Shown here one piece after another: positions 10,701 to 38,743 of a stretch of 64,000 nucleotides of DNA. The notes under the pieces were generated by a model that was given only the letters and a program-made list of their open reading frames with translations, had not been told where the DNA came from and did no database searches. Source of the stretch: Casuarina equisetifolia (Eukaryota; Streptophyta; Magnoliopsida; Fagales; Casuarinaceae). The translations under genes and the position numbers were made by a program. Within the stretch, counting starts at the first letter, position 1. Every line of letters starts with the position of its first letter. Location: assembly GCA_028551475.1 (NCBI GenBank), contig CM052358.1, positions 7,008,501 through 7,072,500 on the forward strand, read 5' to 3'.

Positions 10701-11886
10701 TTATTAAGTAATCCTTTTAACCATGAAAAAAATATTGAAAAATTATTGCTAACGCCGAGGTATTCAGAAGTTCACCTACTGTTAACTTTTATGGTTATAA
10801 AATTTGGGAGCTGTGTCCTTTCTTTAAAAGTATGAACTCTTTTGCACCCACTTTTACCTTTGCACACAAATGCTTATTCTTCTAGTCTTAAAATTGAAGC
10901 CTTCTGTTGGTAATGTAATGATTTTGAAACCTGTCTGCTGCAGATGTTTATCTTGCTGGGACCGTCATGTTGATATTTGGCATGGGCTTATATGGATTAT
11001 TTATCAGTAATGTGTCCCCTGATGTGCCTGCCAGTGTTGATCGTGCCCTCAAGGAATCTTCTTTGTTCGGAATGTTCGCTCTCAAGGTGATCTTACTTCC
11101 TTTTGAACAAAAAAAAATACTCTTTGCAGTTATCATGACACACTTCCAGCATATGCATGGATCATTATAACCCATTTCTCTAGCTATGGACCTAGTCTTG
11201 CACCGGTGCATCATTCCTTGGGTAGTTTCTCCTTTTGATTAAGTTAGCCTGTTACCTCTTAACATTGGACTAGACTTAACATGAATGGGACCACAAGTGT
11301 TCTCTCTTTCCAATAGATATCCTTGTTTCTAACCTTTATCATCTACATTATAAAACCAAATCTGCAGAAACTCAATTCTGTTGTGCTTCATCAGGTGAGG
11401 CACACAAAATGGAAAGTACTTTATGATTAGAGCCCATAGAGGGTAGAAGACATAAGTGTCTCCATTAAATACTTACCGTAGCATTTGAATCAAAGTGGAG
11501 AACTTTCATTCATATACTTTATTGCTTTTAACTGCTGTTCCTTCTAAATGAGCTGGAGTTGCTGATTTGCTGATAAGTGGTTACCTAGACGGCCTTTTGT
11601 TCCCCCTTCCATTTATATTGTTCTCTTTACAATACTTGACTTCCTAATGAAATAAATGATTGTTATTGATTTGCAGGAGAGACCAAAGTGGATGAAAATT
11701 AGCTCACTTGACGAATTAAAGACAAAAGTGGGACATGTTATCGTCATGATTCTTTTAGTCAAGATGTTTGAGAGAAGCAAGATGGTTAAAATTACCACTG
11801 GTTTGGATCTGCTGAGCTATTCTGTGTGTATCTTCTTATCATCTGCCTCCTTGTACATCCTTCATAATCTGCACAAATCAGATTAG
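7783..11886 (+). CDS. Chloroplast UPF0114 (YqhA-like) membrane protein
   Basis: Five exons: 7783-8079, 8843-8920, 10536-10635, 10944-11086, 11677-11886, giving 275 residues. The first ~75 residues are Ser/Pro/Arg-rich with few acidic residues, as in a plastid transit peptide (MALFTSLSTTALPIS start). The mature part has about three to four hydrophobic spans: FRFLALLAVGGSLAGSLLCF, VYLAGTVMLIFGMGLYGLFI, VGHVIVMILLVKMF, and a C-terminal LLSYSVCIFLSSASLYIL. The order and the GMGLYGLFISNV segment match the UPF0114 family, which is found in bacteria and plant plastids and has no settled biochemical role. ERPKWMKISSLDELKTKVGH is the family's soluble loop. The start is the first ATG in the only frame that reads into exon 2. 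All phases close. Confidence 0.88.
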
Positions 11887-12262
11887 AGATGTCAGATTTG
11901 TAACAGCAAACTGTGTAGCATTAATTCCCGCATCGAAGCGAATGTGTATATTCAAAAGGATGGCTTGTGGGGAGTTTGGAAAAATCTCTGCTGTATCTAC
12001 AGATCACTTAGATTCTTGCAACAGTTGTTTGACTCCATTGTGTTTTATAACGCACTTGAAGGTCAAATCACAATGTGAATGATTCTGCTCATAGCTGGAA
12101 AATTGTGAATTGATGAACTGGTCATCCAAAATGATGATGGGTTTCATGGAGAAACCTGAGAAGTGTTAAAATGGGTAGGAGCCACTTGCAGCAAACACAT
12201 TTGTAGCTCCAGTCAACCCGCTACTTGTTTTCTTTCATATTAAAAAAAGCATATAAAAAAAC
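11887..12262. other. 3' region of the UPF0114 gene
   Basis: Probable 3' UTR of the UPF0114 gene, followed by the tRNA gene read from the opposite strand. No other gene seen. Confidence 0.5.
12255..12261 (-). terminator. RNA polymerase III terminator of tRNA-Gly
   Basis: A run of seven T on the minus strand two bases past the tRNA 3' end, with a second T-run at 12242-12248, as expected for Pol III termination. Confidence 0.8.
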
Positions 12263-12334
12263 TGCGTTTGCCGGGAGTCGAACCCGGGTCTATTGCTTGG
12301 AAGGCAATTATCCTAACCGTTGGACTACAAACGC
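12263..12334 (-). tRNA. tRNA-Gly (anticodon TCC)
   Basis: Minus-strand sequence of 72 nt folds as a full cloverleaf: acceptor stem GCGTTTG/CAAACGC, D arm with A box (TAGTCCAACGGTTAGGAT), anticodon stem-loop ATTGC-CTTCCAA-GCAAT with anticodon TCC, and T arm CGGGTTCGACTCCCG containing the B box GGTTCGACTCC. No intron. The discriminator base is A. It decodes GGA glycine codons. Confidence 0.97.
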
Positions 12335-12754
12335 TTGCTTGAAAGTTAGGTTCAAGATTAGGTATTTGTATCTTGTTTCAGATTTTATCCTCTCCTTTTC
12401 AATTTGTTATGACATGGGTTATAAATTTGGAAATAACCACATTTGGTGTCACATAAATATGGTTACAAAATTGGGCGCAACCCATGCACCGTCCTAAAGT
12501 AAACTCTAATTATTAATTATAAATTATAAAGAATGACTCATATCTTTCTTAAAATAATAAATGAAGAAACCTACTATTTATAAATTATTCTTCAAAATTT
12601 TTATATTTTTCGTGTGAGATTGAGAGTATAAAATTTCCTATATTTCTTAGACTGAAGAAGGCCTGAAAATTTTGATGCAAGAAAGAGAACAGTTCGTCGT
12701 TTTCACATTATTCTGTTTTCCTCTGTCTAATACTGTTCATCTTTTCAGGAACAT

Positions 12755-14596
12755 CTATACAACGTAAAATTCTATATCTGCAGCAATATCCATCTGTTGT
12801 AACTTTGACAAAGCAATGATCTTTATCTGTCGTATCCTCTCCCTTGAAAGCTTTAGCAGTCTTCCTATATCCTCACATGACTGTGGAGGTTCTCCATTGA
12901 GTCCAAAGCGTAATCTCAAAATGCGTTCCTCTCGTTCATCGAGTGTCTTGAGCAGTTTCTCCACCACTTGCTTCTTCAGTTGCTTCTTGAACATTGTTTC
13001 TGGCATCGTTTCGTCTGGTCCGCTTATGATCGACTGCAACATGAAGAAAAGCTTCGCTTTAGATGAAAAGGGGATTCATAATTCACTGAAAGTCTAAAAT
13101 GAACTTGAAGGCAAGAACCTGCAGAGTCATGGGACCTCGATCAGTTACTGCTTGATCCAGTGAAATCGGGGGTCTGCTTCTCTCAGAAACAAGCTTCACA
13201 GTTGAAACATGCACGTCGAGCATTTGAGCGATTTCCCAGTGGGTAGGAAGCCGCCCTAGTCTTTTGCTCAAGAGGTTTGTAGCCTCTGCAATTCTCGCCA
13301 CCATTCGGCATATGTGTCCCTACAGATAACAAGCTAACCATACATTTACTAATTAACAGTTCCAACTCCAAAACAATCATACAGGGTGAAGGAGAATCTA
13401 CTAAAGGAGAAGGAAATCACTGTTTTGAATCTTGACCATTGTTTCACGTGAAGAATCACAGAGAAGTATCCTGAAACATTGATACTTTCACTTGCTGACA
13501 TACCGGTAATCTCACTACTCTAGAGTCATTGGCCGCTTTAGCCATGGCTTGCTTAATCCACCAATAAACATATGTTGAGAGCTTATACCCTCTCTCTGGC
13601 TCAAATTTCTCCGCCCCTCTAAGAAGGCCAATGCTTCCTTCCTGCTCAAACAAGACATATCGTTCCTCAGCACATTATGGGAAGCAACATTTAAGAGTAA
13701 AATGTATAGCAACCTGAACGAGTTCTCTGAAGCTTAATCCTTTGCCTTGGTAATTTTTTGCAATGGATATAACCAGCCTCCGATAGGTCCGAGCAATCCG
13801 CTCTCCTGATTCCCTTCCATCACACATTATCTTCTGTACACTCCTTTTCGTCCCTACGGCCTTGGCCAACTGTTTCGAGGTCGGCTCGCTGCCTTGATCT
13901 TCGGTGATTTTCCTTCTTGCGGCTTCTAGTCTTGTTCCCTCCTATGAATTTGCAGAACACTTTACTTTTTTCCTTAGAGATATACTAAGTCTCGTTTTCC
14001 CTTGAAACTTTTATAATGAGAAATGAGCAGTTATATTGCAAGTTGGAGTAAAAATGTTCTTGAGATTCTGCAGAACAACTTAGAAAGGCCTTGTTTGTGA
14101 ACAAACTAGACATAATTGATACTTAATTAAGTAGCGACCACTGTGGAACTTCCTCAAGTAGACGTACCTTGAGGCTCAAACAAAGTTCTGCCTCCTCTCT
14201 TCCGTTCAACCTCCTGGTCTCCACAGAACAGCATGGACATCTCCGGGTTACGCCATTTTTATCTACCAAAGATCTTATCTTTCTCCTTCGCACTGTAACG
14301 CCACTCGTACCGCTAACCAACAAATTATCACTCTTTCCGCCACTCCAAAGCTCACGAGCCTCAGCTGCCGCCAACGCTGCCTCTCTGGCCGCCTGCGAGG
14401 CAGCACGCGCGAGGGCCACTGCCTCGGCGGCCGCAGCAATGACTAATGCATCGTTGGAGACCAAGTCTGCGCCGAACTTGGTGGAAGAAGAGGAAACTGT
14501 TATCTGGGGCGGGAGAGGATGGTGGGTTTTTAGTGCTGAAATGGCCGGGAGAGTTGGGGAGTGAGTTGGGGACGAGCATACGGTGGGAATGGCCAT
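12755..14596 (-). CDS. SIG4: Plastid RNA polymerase sigma factor (SIG4/sigD-like)
   Basis: Five exons: 14596-14168, 13941-13714, 13641-13504, 13319-13119, 13033-12755; 424 residues, all introns in phase 0. It is a sigma-70 family subunit that directs the bacterial-type plastid polymerase to promoters. The N-terminal ~60 residues look like a transit peptide, then an Ala-rich helix ([15 protein letters not shown]) and region 1.2-like residues. Region 2 is [18 protein letters not shown] plus [19 protein letters not shown] and [15 protein letters not shown] (core binding and -10 recognition). Region 3 is in exon 4, and region 4 is [16 protein letters not shown] with the helix-turn-helix [23 protein letters not shown] at 14596 was chosen over a Met six codons upstream because it gives a better transit peptide start. 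Total length and the Ala-rich N-terminus suggest SIG4 among the six plant sigma factors; that naming is inference and a phylogeny is needed. Confidence 0.88.
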
Positions 14597-16517
14597 AAAC
14601 ACTGTAACAAGCAAGTTAGCGGAAGCTCAGGTTGCCACAAGATGGAGATCTTTAATTGTTAGATATTAATGTTGTGCCATGTGGGACAAACTCCTCGTCC
14701 GTTTCAGCTCTGCAGCGTTGAAGATAGAGAGCGTTGGAGCTCTCGACATGTGGATGTTATTTATCTTTTTTTTTTTTTTTCTTTTCCTTTTCCAATGTCT
14801 TTCTTTGGCAAATGGATTATGTTGCAGAAGCTTGAGGGTCCAGGATACATCAGGCTTACAGGGCCCATGTACGATGATATATAAGAATAATTGAAATTAT
14901 TAAATTAACAAGTCATGATCTCTTGACTAATAGTTTGGCTCGTTACAATTGCTATCATGATTAAGTTCCACGTCCTAAGTTCAAACTAATGGAGAGGACG
15001 GCGTGGAAAGAAGTACCCGACGGAAAATGTTATAGGCCTAAGAAGATCCTAAATATGTAGGGCCAAAGTTAAGCTACTTAGTAGAGTCACCATAAAATGA
15101 CGAGAGTGTAAAATACATTAGACTTATTTAACTGATGGATGCTAATATATAAGTGTAATTGAATTTAGGAAACCAATAGGCCAACCTTTTAACTCAATAA
15201 TTAGGCTTATTACAGTAGAAATAATAATACCACTAATTTTATATGATTTAGAATAAATTAATCACCAAATTCATAAAAGAACAATCTTGTGTAGCTACCA
15301 TGATAATGTTTTGATGGCCACCGCAATCAGCATTGAATAACATTTGTACTTGAAAAAATAAACAAAAATTTGTGAAAATTGTCAAATTTACTTTGTCAAG
15401 ATATAAGTTGATTAATGACGATAAAACATAGGCCAACTCCCGTTGGATAAACCTATGGAACTAGGAATCAGTGGTGCCGAACCAATTTTACTGTCCTTGG
15501 AGCTCCTAAATGTCAAATCTTGATCTCTAGTTGTTTTGCCTTGTAAGCATAGGTCTTAATATTATCGCTTCTAGCTTGTCATTTTGGGAGTGTTTTTGTC
15601 GGACGAGGTCTGATCGGAGGGGCTGCGGATTGTAAGTTATCATAAACTTGGGTTCTTCCGCCTCCTGTTCCTGTGGGGGACATACCGGAGTACTTATCAA
15701 TTAAAACGTAATCATGCAATCACACTTTTTCTTAAGAAATAGAAGGTTGGCTTCATATTTATTTATCTTTGCTTAAAATAAATATATTAGACATTTATTC
15801 CTTCCAACAAAAAAACATATTTTTCTTGAAAAAATCTAATTCTTAAAAGATTTCTCAAATCCGAACCACGTCAAAAACTCTTCTCAGCTCTTTTAGAAAC
15901 TGTAAAATTTTATTAATTTATTTATTTTTTAATAATTCACACATACCCATGCAAGTATACACTGTCAAACTCCCAACCTAATGAACAAAAATTGTAATTA
16001 ACTTTTCGATAGTATATATTGCTAAATAACCTTTTATTTCATTAGGACTTTCACAAACTTATTATTACAATATATTAGTTGCAAGCCTTGGGGTTTTAGT
16101 AATAAGCTAATAAATACTAACGACCATTAAACTGGGGTGGATGGGTGTGTGAGTAACAATTATTAGTTAGTAACATTTATTAATTAGTAAAAATTTAACA
16201 AACAAGTTTATACTAATAATCAAGTTAGGACACAATCAAATAAGAAAAATAAAATATACAGCTAATCTAAAACCATAAGTAAACTTGCGATTAAGCTATG
16301 TATTTCTGGTTTGTATTTTTTGCTGCAATAAGAATTGCCCAAATAATAGCCCTCCTTTGGCGCCAATTCTCGCCTCCAGATCTTCCCTCTCTGTCTCTCC
16401 AGTGTGGAAGCCCAACTCTCACGTCCATGTCGCAGACCAAAGCACCTAGGGTTTCACACAGAGAGTAATCTCGTCTGCCAATTCCCGAACGCCACCGTTT
16501 TCGGGCAGTCTTCCTCA
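14597..16517. other. Intergenic region between the divergent sigma factor and SMC5 genes
   Basis: About 1.9 kb, AT-rich, with no gene recognised and only short chance reading frames. The two ends carry the promoters and 5' UTRs of the sigma factor (left) and SMC5 (right). A T-run lies at about 14766-14780. I see no transposon ends. Confidence 0.55.
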
Positions 16518-31716
<15,199 letters not shown>

Positions 31717-32721
31717 AATACCAGTCTCAAGTTAAAGTCTTGCTAGAAAAGAATGTATGGCGGCTGGCATAATCCATCTGAAGCAAATCGTATTTTGTTC
31801 GGTTTCAGATGGTTTTGTACAATAAGTTCTGATATGTTGTTCATCCCTGGATTACTAAATATCTTGTCGCTTTGTAAAGATGATACACTATCTAACGCCC
31901 TAATTCATGAAGCTTTATGCATGTGATGTGATGGTGGAGCAAATAAGACGAGTAAGGAGCTTTATTAGGGAGTTTTCAGATATAATTTTAGTAGATACAC
32001 TTTTAGTTAGTGAGGTTAAATTTTGGATATAGGAAGTCTAGAATACGCAAATTCTTAGGTTTATATATCGTAACAAAGCCTGGACTATAGTATTTACTGC
32101 CTTGATTAGAGAAGGCCAATTTGGCTGATATTTGAAACAGCTATAATTTGGCACCATGGCTTGTCGGTGCCAGTGGATGAACAATTATGTAGGTTGGTGC
32201 TCCTAGTTGGCCGTTTATTTGCTACTCACGTAAACCCTCCTGAGACTCCATTTGCTTATATTAAGGAAAGAAAGAATTGAATCATTCCACAAACAAAATT
32301 AATCAAAATGATAGTGCATGAAACATATCTATTCTAGAAGGTTCTCGTGTAGAACTAAAATAGATGGAGAAGGGAACATGACCCAGTAATTTGATAGGCA
32401 CGCAAAATCTGAGATGCCAGGGACTTCAGATTGCAATTTTCACAGATGTTTTGCTCGCTAACCAAAATTCCAGATTGCAAAACGAGAAAACAAAAGAAAA
32501 TTGATAATATTGATCAGCAAAATAATACAAAGGGCTTTCCAGGTCAGTGTAAAAGAGGTAGTTTGCACATTTGTGTGACAGTTCCAACCCAGACCCCCAT
32601 CAGTCTTCCCCTTTTCATATTAGTTACTCTTCTACCATCTATACTAAACTGGTAAGATCTGACAGAGGCATCTGAGGGGCTGATCAAACAAATTCAACAC
32701 ATTTACAGAGTATGGCGTTCT
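31717..32721. other. Convergent 3' regions of SMC5 and plastid RPL1
   Basis: The two genes end toward each other. The 1 kb between their stop codons contains their 3' UTRs and no recognisable gene. Confidence 0.55.
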
Positions 32722-35700
32722 TCACTCCTTCGATGCAAGCTTGTAATCGAGCATGTCCCTTATATTTAACCGAATAGAAGGCCCCATTGATGAGCAAATG
32801 TGAGCACTTTTCCAGTAAACACCTTTTGCACCTGATGGCTTGTTGGATTCTACAGATTTCTGTCAGGTGAAGGCAACGGACCAAATTAGATTTGGATAGA
32901 GAGTACATGCATTTCAGGCACCTATGAAATTAAGGAAAGAATGAGAAACGTACTATTGCAGCAAGCAAGTTAACAAGAAGGTCTTCTTCAGAAAAGTCAG
33001 CTTTTCCAAAAGGTAAGTGAACAATCCCAGTTTTATCCGCTCTGAACTCAACTTTGCCCTGCTTGAATTCTGCTATAGCCTGAAACAGAGAACGAACTCA
33101 GCTTCTTTAGTTAAATTTATTACTGCTAGCTAGCCAGAAACCCATGTCATTACGATGCTGAAAACTCTAAAAGAAAGACTATGAATAACACTTAAAGATC
33201 CAGAATCAAGAACAAGTGTCAACTGCCCATGCAAAAAAGATGGAAATGACAGCTCGACAACTCATCTAAATTCCAATTTTTCTTTTACCTGAGTTGGAAG
33301 AAAATTTGGTCATTACATTCAGTTTTTATAGAATGACAACATTATCCCCTTTGTGGAACCATATAGATTCTAAATCCAAACAATTTGCCCTTCTAAGTTC
33401 AGAACCAAAAACCAAGAAAATAACTATTCTTTTTCTTAACCATTGGAAAAACCATCTTAAGTCAACAGTGGCTTTCATTCAAATCCATGTCCATCGGCCT
33501 CAAATATGCCGTTGCAATTCAGCAACAACTATTCATTAGTGTTACATCCACAACTAACGAAATTGACATGATCACTGACAATGTTCATCATGTATCATAA
33601 GCATCAGCCAGCAGGATGTATTTATAAATACAAATATGAAGATAAACAGCACATTTGGACATCTAATAATTTTGCGTAGCAAAATAAGCAATGACCTTGT
33701 TCTGGTAGTGCTTATTAAGCACAACCAGATGATTTCTTTGAACTAAACCCACCCCCCCACACCCCCCCAAAAAAAAGAAAAAACCCAAAGAAAAAAAGGG
33801 CCTACTAATCCTGGACTCCCACCTAATAAAAACACTCAATTAAGGTTTCCACTTTCAACCATCATCACTGATGAGTAAAGTCACCGGAAGGTAAGGGCAA
33901 TGCTTTTTAACTCATAATAATTACCGGTAAGAGGCAATAAAGGATGCACTTCGTGGTAATTACCAAACTTGGGAGTACTTTCTCGGGACTAGCAACCAAA
34001 TGAGGATCCTATTTGTAATTCTCAAAAATGAATACATGTATACATATGTATTGATTGAAAGAAATAGAGACTGTACCTGAGGTATATTGGGCGTGACAGT
34101 ACCAGCTTTTGGATTTGGCATCAGCCCTCGGGGTCCCAGAATCTTTCCTAGGCTTGCAACCTGAGACAATCAACAAGTACACATAATGAAATCCGCCAGA
34201 CCAGAAAAAGACCACATCAAATGCAGATATACATTGCATGGAAGACCACAATGCACATTACAAACCAGAATCACTTATAATTCAGGAGAGTTTGTATTTG
34301 ATTCTTGAAACATTCACCATATAATGCAACAGATTCAGACTTCTGATCACGTCAACACATGGAATTCATTAATTTACACTGGAGCCACTTGTGTCTCTAG
34401 ATAAACTTTATGACTGCATTAAACCAAACAACTTGACCCACAGCAAGAACTAGTTGACTGAGCTAATTGAAAAAAAAAAAAAAATGGTTGGAAGTTTTAT
34501 TTCCCAGCCCATCGAGGGGAATGGCTGGTATCATCTCTCTTTGCATTCTTCTAATTGATCATAATATATAATCATTCCGAGATGCTTTCACTTGCAACGT
34601 CAGTAACAGGATAAGAAACAGAAATGATATACAAATTAAAATGTGCCACTGGCAATCTATTACTAGAGAAAACAGCAGTAGCCTTTGCATTTGACTGTTA
34701 CAGAATCAAACACGTAGATAAATATTATTAATTTTTTTTCTTTTGTGGCCCCTGGGCAAGCCCCTGCAGAGGAGAAGAGAGAGAAGGGGGGGAAAGGAGG
34801 GGTGCGGTGGTTCCCTAGAGAGTACTGAACTAAAAAGAGCTTCAAGGAAGTTATAAGTCCTTTTTGGCAGGACGTATTTCCAGTACCAAAGAAACAGGAT
34901 GAAAATCCTATCAGCACATGCAATACTTATTATTCCGGGCTACTTACTGATTTTCACTCAAATGAAATAAAGACAATTCTTAGCCAATTCATTTTCTATG
35001 CAAAAACTTTTTAAAGCACTTATTTTGAACATAAAAACCGAGAATATTTCAGTTTGCCCTCTGGATATTTCAAATGCGTGATGGCAATCAGTATAAATAA
35101 GTAGAACAAGATAAATCAGAGCTACACCTTGGGCATCATATCTGGTGAAGCAATCAATTTGTCGAATTCCATAAATCCTCCTTTTATCTGTTCTATCAAG
35201 TCCTCTCCACCAACCAAATCAGCTCCTGCATTTTTTGCTTCATCGAACTTCTCACCTGTTGATGTTAAGCTTAGTATAAGAAGCACCCAGGTAACAGAAA
35301 GAACTAATAGCAAATGAAGATTATAACTTTTATGCACATGCTGAGTGGAGAATTGGCACAACTAAAGGTACTATCAGTTTCTAATAAGGGCAAAAGTAGT
35401 ACAAGGAATATATTTCAACATATTAATCCTCAAAAAGAAAATCTTAATATGCTAAACAGACTTAAAGGAAAAGGATATATAGCGGAAAGCCCTCTCAGAT
35501 GAAGAAAGGAACCAAGTTTGTTTAAACTTGGGCATAGCAGTTGACAACACCTTATAAAAGAAGATCCATGAGTTCAAAATTTGTGAGGCATGTGATATTC
35601 AAAAAGACATCGTTCAAGTGAGCAACCCAAATTCTACCTTAGATCATCTATGTGGTTTCAAACTCTCACATTTCCTTTCAGATACTTACTTAACAAGAAA

Positions 35701-37428
35701 TTGTATTTTGATGATCAAAAAGACATTTTACTACTAATAAATGACAATGCCATATCACATATGACAATTGAAAGTTAAACATGTATCAAGAATGAAATTT
35801 TGAGAAAAGAAATTACCTTGAGTAAGTACAGCCACTTTAACAGTCTGTCCAGTTCCCTTGGGCAGGTTTACCTAAAAAAATTTCCAAAATAAGAAAATTA
35901 AGAGAAAATAAAACATAACATGACCTATATCAGTTTAAAGCAGTTAACACAGACAGTATTATAGTTTCCCCTAATCAACTAGAGACCAGAGAACTCACAG
36001 TCGCTCTCAGCTGTTGGTCATTGTATTTGGGATCGATATTCAGGCGGAAATGCGCTTCAGCTGTTTCCACAAACTTTGTACTGGCCATTTGTTTTAGCAA
36101 TGATATTGCTGTCTTCAGGTCATATTCTTTTTTGTTTTCCCTCAACTTTTGGATTTCCAAGAATCTCTTAGACCTCCTCTGACATTGTTGACAACACAAC
36201 TTTCAGTTTCAGAAAATCTCAGAGGAAAACAAAGTAAATTATTAATTCACAGCCCATGGTTACAGTTTTTAAGACTACCATCAAAACACCCCGGGTCTTA
36301 AAGGAAGAACAAAATAACACCCATAAAAGCTTCGTTTATCCCACACAACAGTTACAAGTAAAATTCAATCATTATGAATTTAGCCATTAAAGTGAAATGA
36401 ACTGCAAACACGACTTGCAGTGCACAACTTCATTCGGAATCATTCAGAAAATTAACTTTTACGATAAATTTACTAATGGCTTTCATTTTCTGAAGTACCT
36501 AAACTTGACGTGATTAATTCTACATCAAGGATATGAAACTAAGATGGTGATACCAATTTTTCACTGGTAATTCAAGAGGCCCTAGTCACTCAATCAATTC
36601 AAAACTTTAGAAAGTAAAATTAGCTTAAAGAGTAATGGTAACCAAAAATATATTGCCTCTTCAGAAGCAATAGAGGTTACTTCTTGACCTAAAATAACGG
36701 GTGATAATCCACAGGCCAATCAATCAACCCATCAAGTAAATCACTTAATTAACACAGTTAATGAAATGGCAACAACAAACACAGATAGAATAGCAACAAC
36801 AGGAAAATCATTAGGCAACTGTTTCTGAGAAAAACAAAAAGCAAGACGAGAAAAAACATTAGGCATACTCTGTCAGTATAAATTGGTACAAATTTCTGAA
36901 ATCGAAATCCGAGAGCAGTAAAAAAAACCTACACCAAGCAAAACCCAGAATCAAAATATTCAACAGAGCCCCCACCCCCCAAAAATCACAAAACCAAAGA
37001 CTAAATCACCAAAAGCTAATAAATTTCTCCTCACATACTCTGTCTCTCTTCAAAGGCAACGCCGCCTTCCCTTTCTTTGGCTTTGTCACTGTAACAGTTC
37101 CAGTCCCAGTCCCAGTCCCAGCTGCCGCTTCCACTCCTTCCTCCTCTTCCACAGCCTCAGCCACCTCGGCCTCCGCAGCCAAAGCAGCAACAAAAACATG
37201 TGAATGGTGGGCACCGCCATGCCTGAATTCTCTCTGCAAATTGAAACTGACCCAATTGCCTAGCCTCCTTTCTCTGGGCTTCAACACTAGAGGGTAGAGG
37301 GAAAAGGTGGTGGAGAGCGGTTTGGGCTTGAAGGACAGCAGTGAAGAAGATATGTCTTGGGTGTTCACGGACGAGGCAGCGTACGATAACATCAGGGATG
37401 AGGGAGAGGGTGCTGTACACGTAGCCAT
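32722..37428 (-). CDS. RPL1: Plastid 50S ribosomal protein L1
   Basis: Seven exons: 37428-37039, 36178-35999, 35871-35817, 35255-35128, 34160-34077, 33079-32954, 32859-32722; 366 residues. About 130 residues in exon 1 form a transit peptide followed by an acidic Ala/Glu linker and a Thr-Gly/Thr-Val repeat ([11 protein letters not shown]). The bacterial L1-like core follows: [12 protein letters not shown], the rRNA-binding [16 protein letters not shown], the [13 protein letters not shown] loop, [16 protein letters not shown], and [13 protein letters not shown] near the C-terminus. L1 binds 23S rRNA at the mobile L1 stalk and takes part in deacylated tRNA exit. The gene lies head-to-head with the RETICULATA-like gene and converges on SMC5. 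Every exon phase closes and no break is seen. Confidence 0.95.
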
Positions 37429-38743
37429 TGTTAAGCTATGCGTAAAGGAGGTGAAAGAAGCTTCTGTTATCTATCCATACAAAATGGTGCTGATAAGAGG
37501 CGCTGCTAGTGCGTGGTGGAGTCTCTCTGGATTCTAGGCCATTATTTCAGTCTGCTACCAAACAAAACATTATGAAATAATGTAAAGTAAAATAATACAA
37601 CTCTTTGCCTACACATCTTTCACTAAACAACTCTAAAGAATGCAAGACACCCATCAAGTTATTCTTTTTTTTTTTTAAGGATATTTTGAACTAATTCAAA
37701 ATTACACGTACATTTTCATTTTTTTGGAAGTTCTTTACTATTGAACATTTATCGCCTGAATGGTAAGCCAGTAAAATTTAAAACCTCTTAATTCTAAGTT
37801 TAAAACACAAATATATGCATTTGGAAACACAAATAAAAAAACATAATTATTAATTTGCATACAAAAAATTATCAAGCATGCAATGCTTAGAATTATTGAC
37901 CATGTGCGTCCAACACTATTGAGTAGGCAAACCCACGATTATAAAGCTTGCATGTGTAGAATTATTGGCCATTGTGTCAAAATTAGTGAGTATATTAGGA
38001 GCTTTGATATTATTTATTATGTTTCAAATGGAAGCTAAAAGTTTAATTCAAAAACTAATTTATAAGTTTAATAAATATTTTTAATATTTAAATGTTACTT
38101 AATAATTATATATTCTTTATATAAAACTTTCATATCCTGGCTCTCTACTCATGGATTCAAATAGTACGCAAGCACTCTCCACCTCACGCTCTTTAGCGCG
38201 GTTAAACTCCAAACGAAAGTTCCAACTTCTTTAGCTGGGAATGGACCCAGGCTTTGTCTTGCAGCGAATGACTTGACCAAGATACATGGTCCTTAATTTT
38301 GTGTGCATTTCTGTGGCTTCTAATGCAGAATGGAGTGCAAAGTCATCCATGTATTTCGAACCACGCGTATTTTCTAGAAAAACATGCAATGGGTGTTGGT
38401 GTCTTCAATTTTTTAATCTTTCAGATACTGTCTCTTTGGCCAAATGACATCCAACTGATGAAATGAGTGCGAAGATCAAACGTAAAACGGGATTTCAGTT
38501 CCAAAAGTACATGTCTGAAGAGAGTTTCTGTTAGATCGGATTGTAAAACATGGTATGAATGTCTCCTAAGTCGTCCAGTATATAGAATGATTTGACTGCA
38601 AGGTTTGCTCATCACACGCGATCTACCTCCTCCTCGACCACCACCACCACCAAACAAGGCCGAAACCGGACACCCCACAAGCCTCCAACTCTCTTGCAGC
38701 GACAGCACCAGGTCCTTCTCCAATTCTCCCTTTCTCTTCTTTA
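37429..38743. promoter_or_regulatory. Divergent upstream region of plastid RPL1 (-) and the RETICULATA-like gene (+)
   Basis: About 1.3 kb between two start codons, so both promoters lie here. AT-rich in the middle (37640-38110). No gene is seen, and no TATA box was assigned with confidence. Confidence 0.5.
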
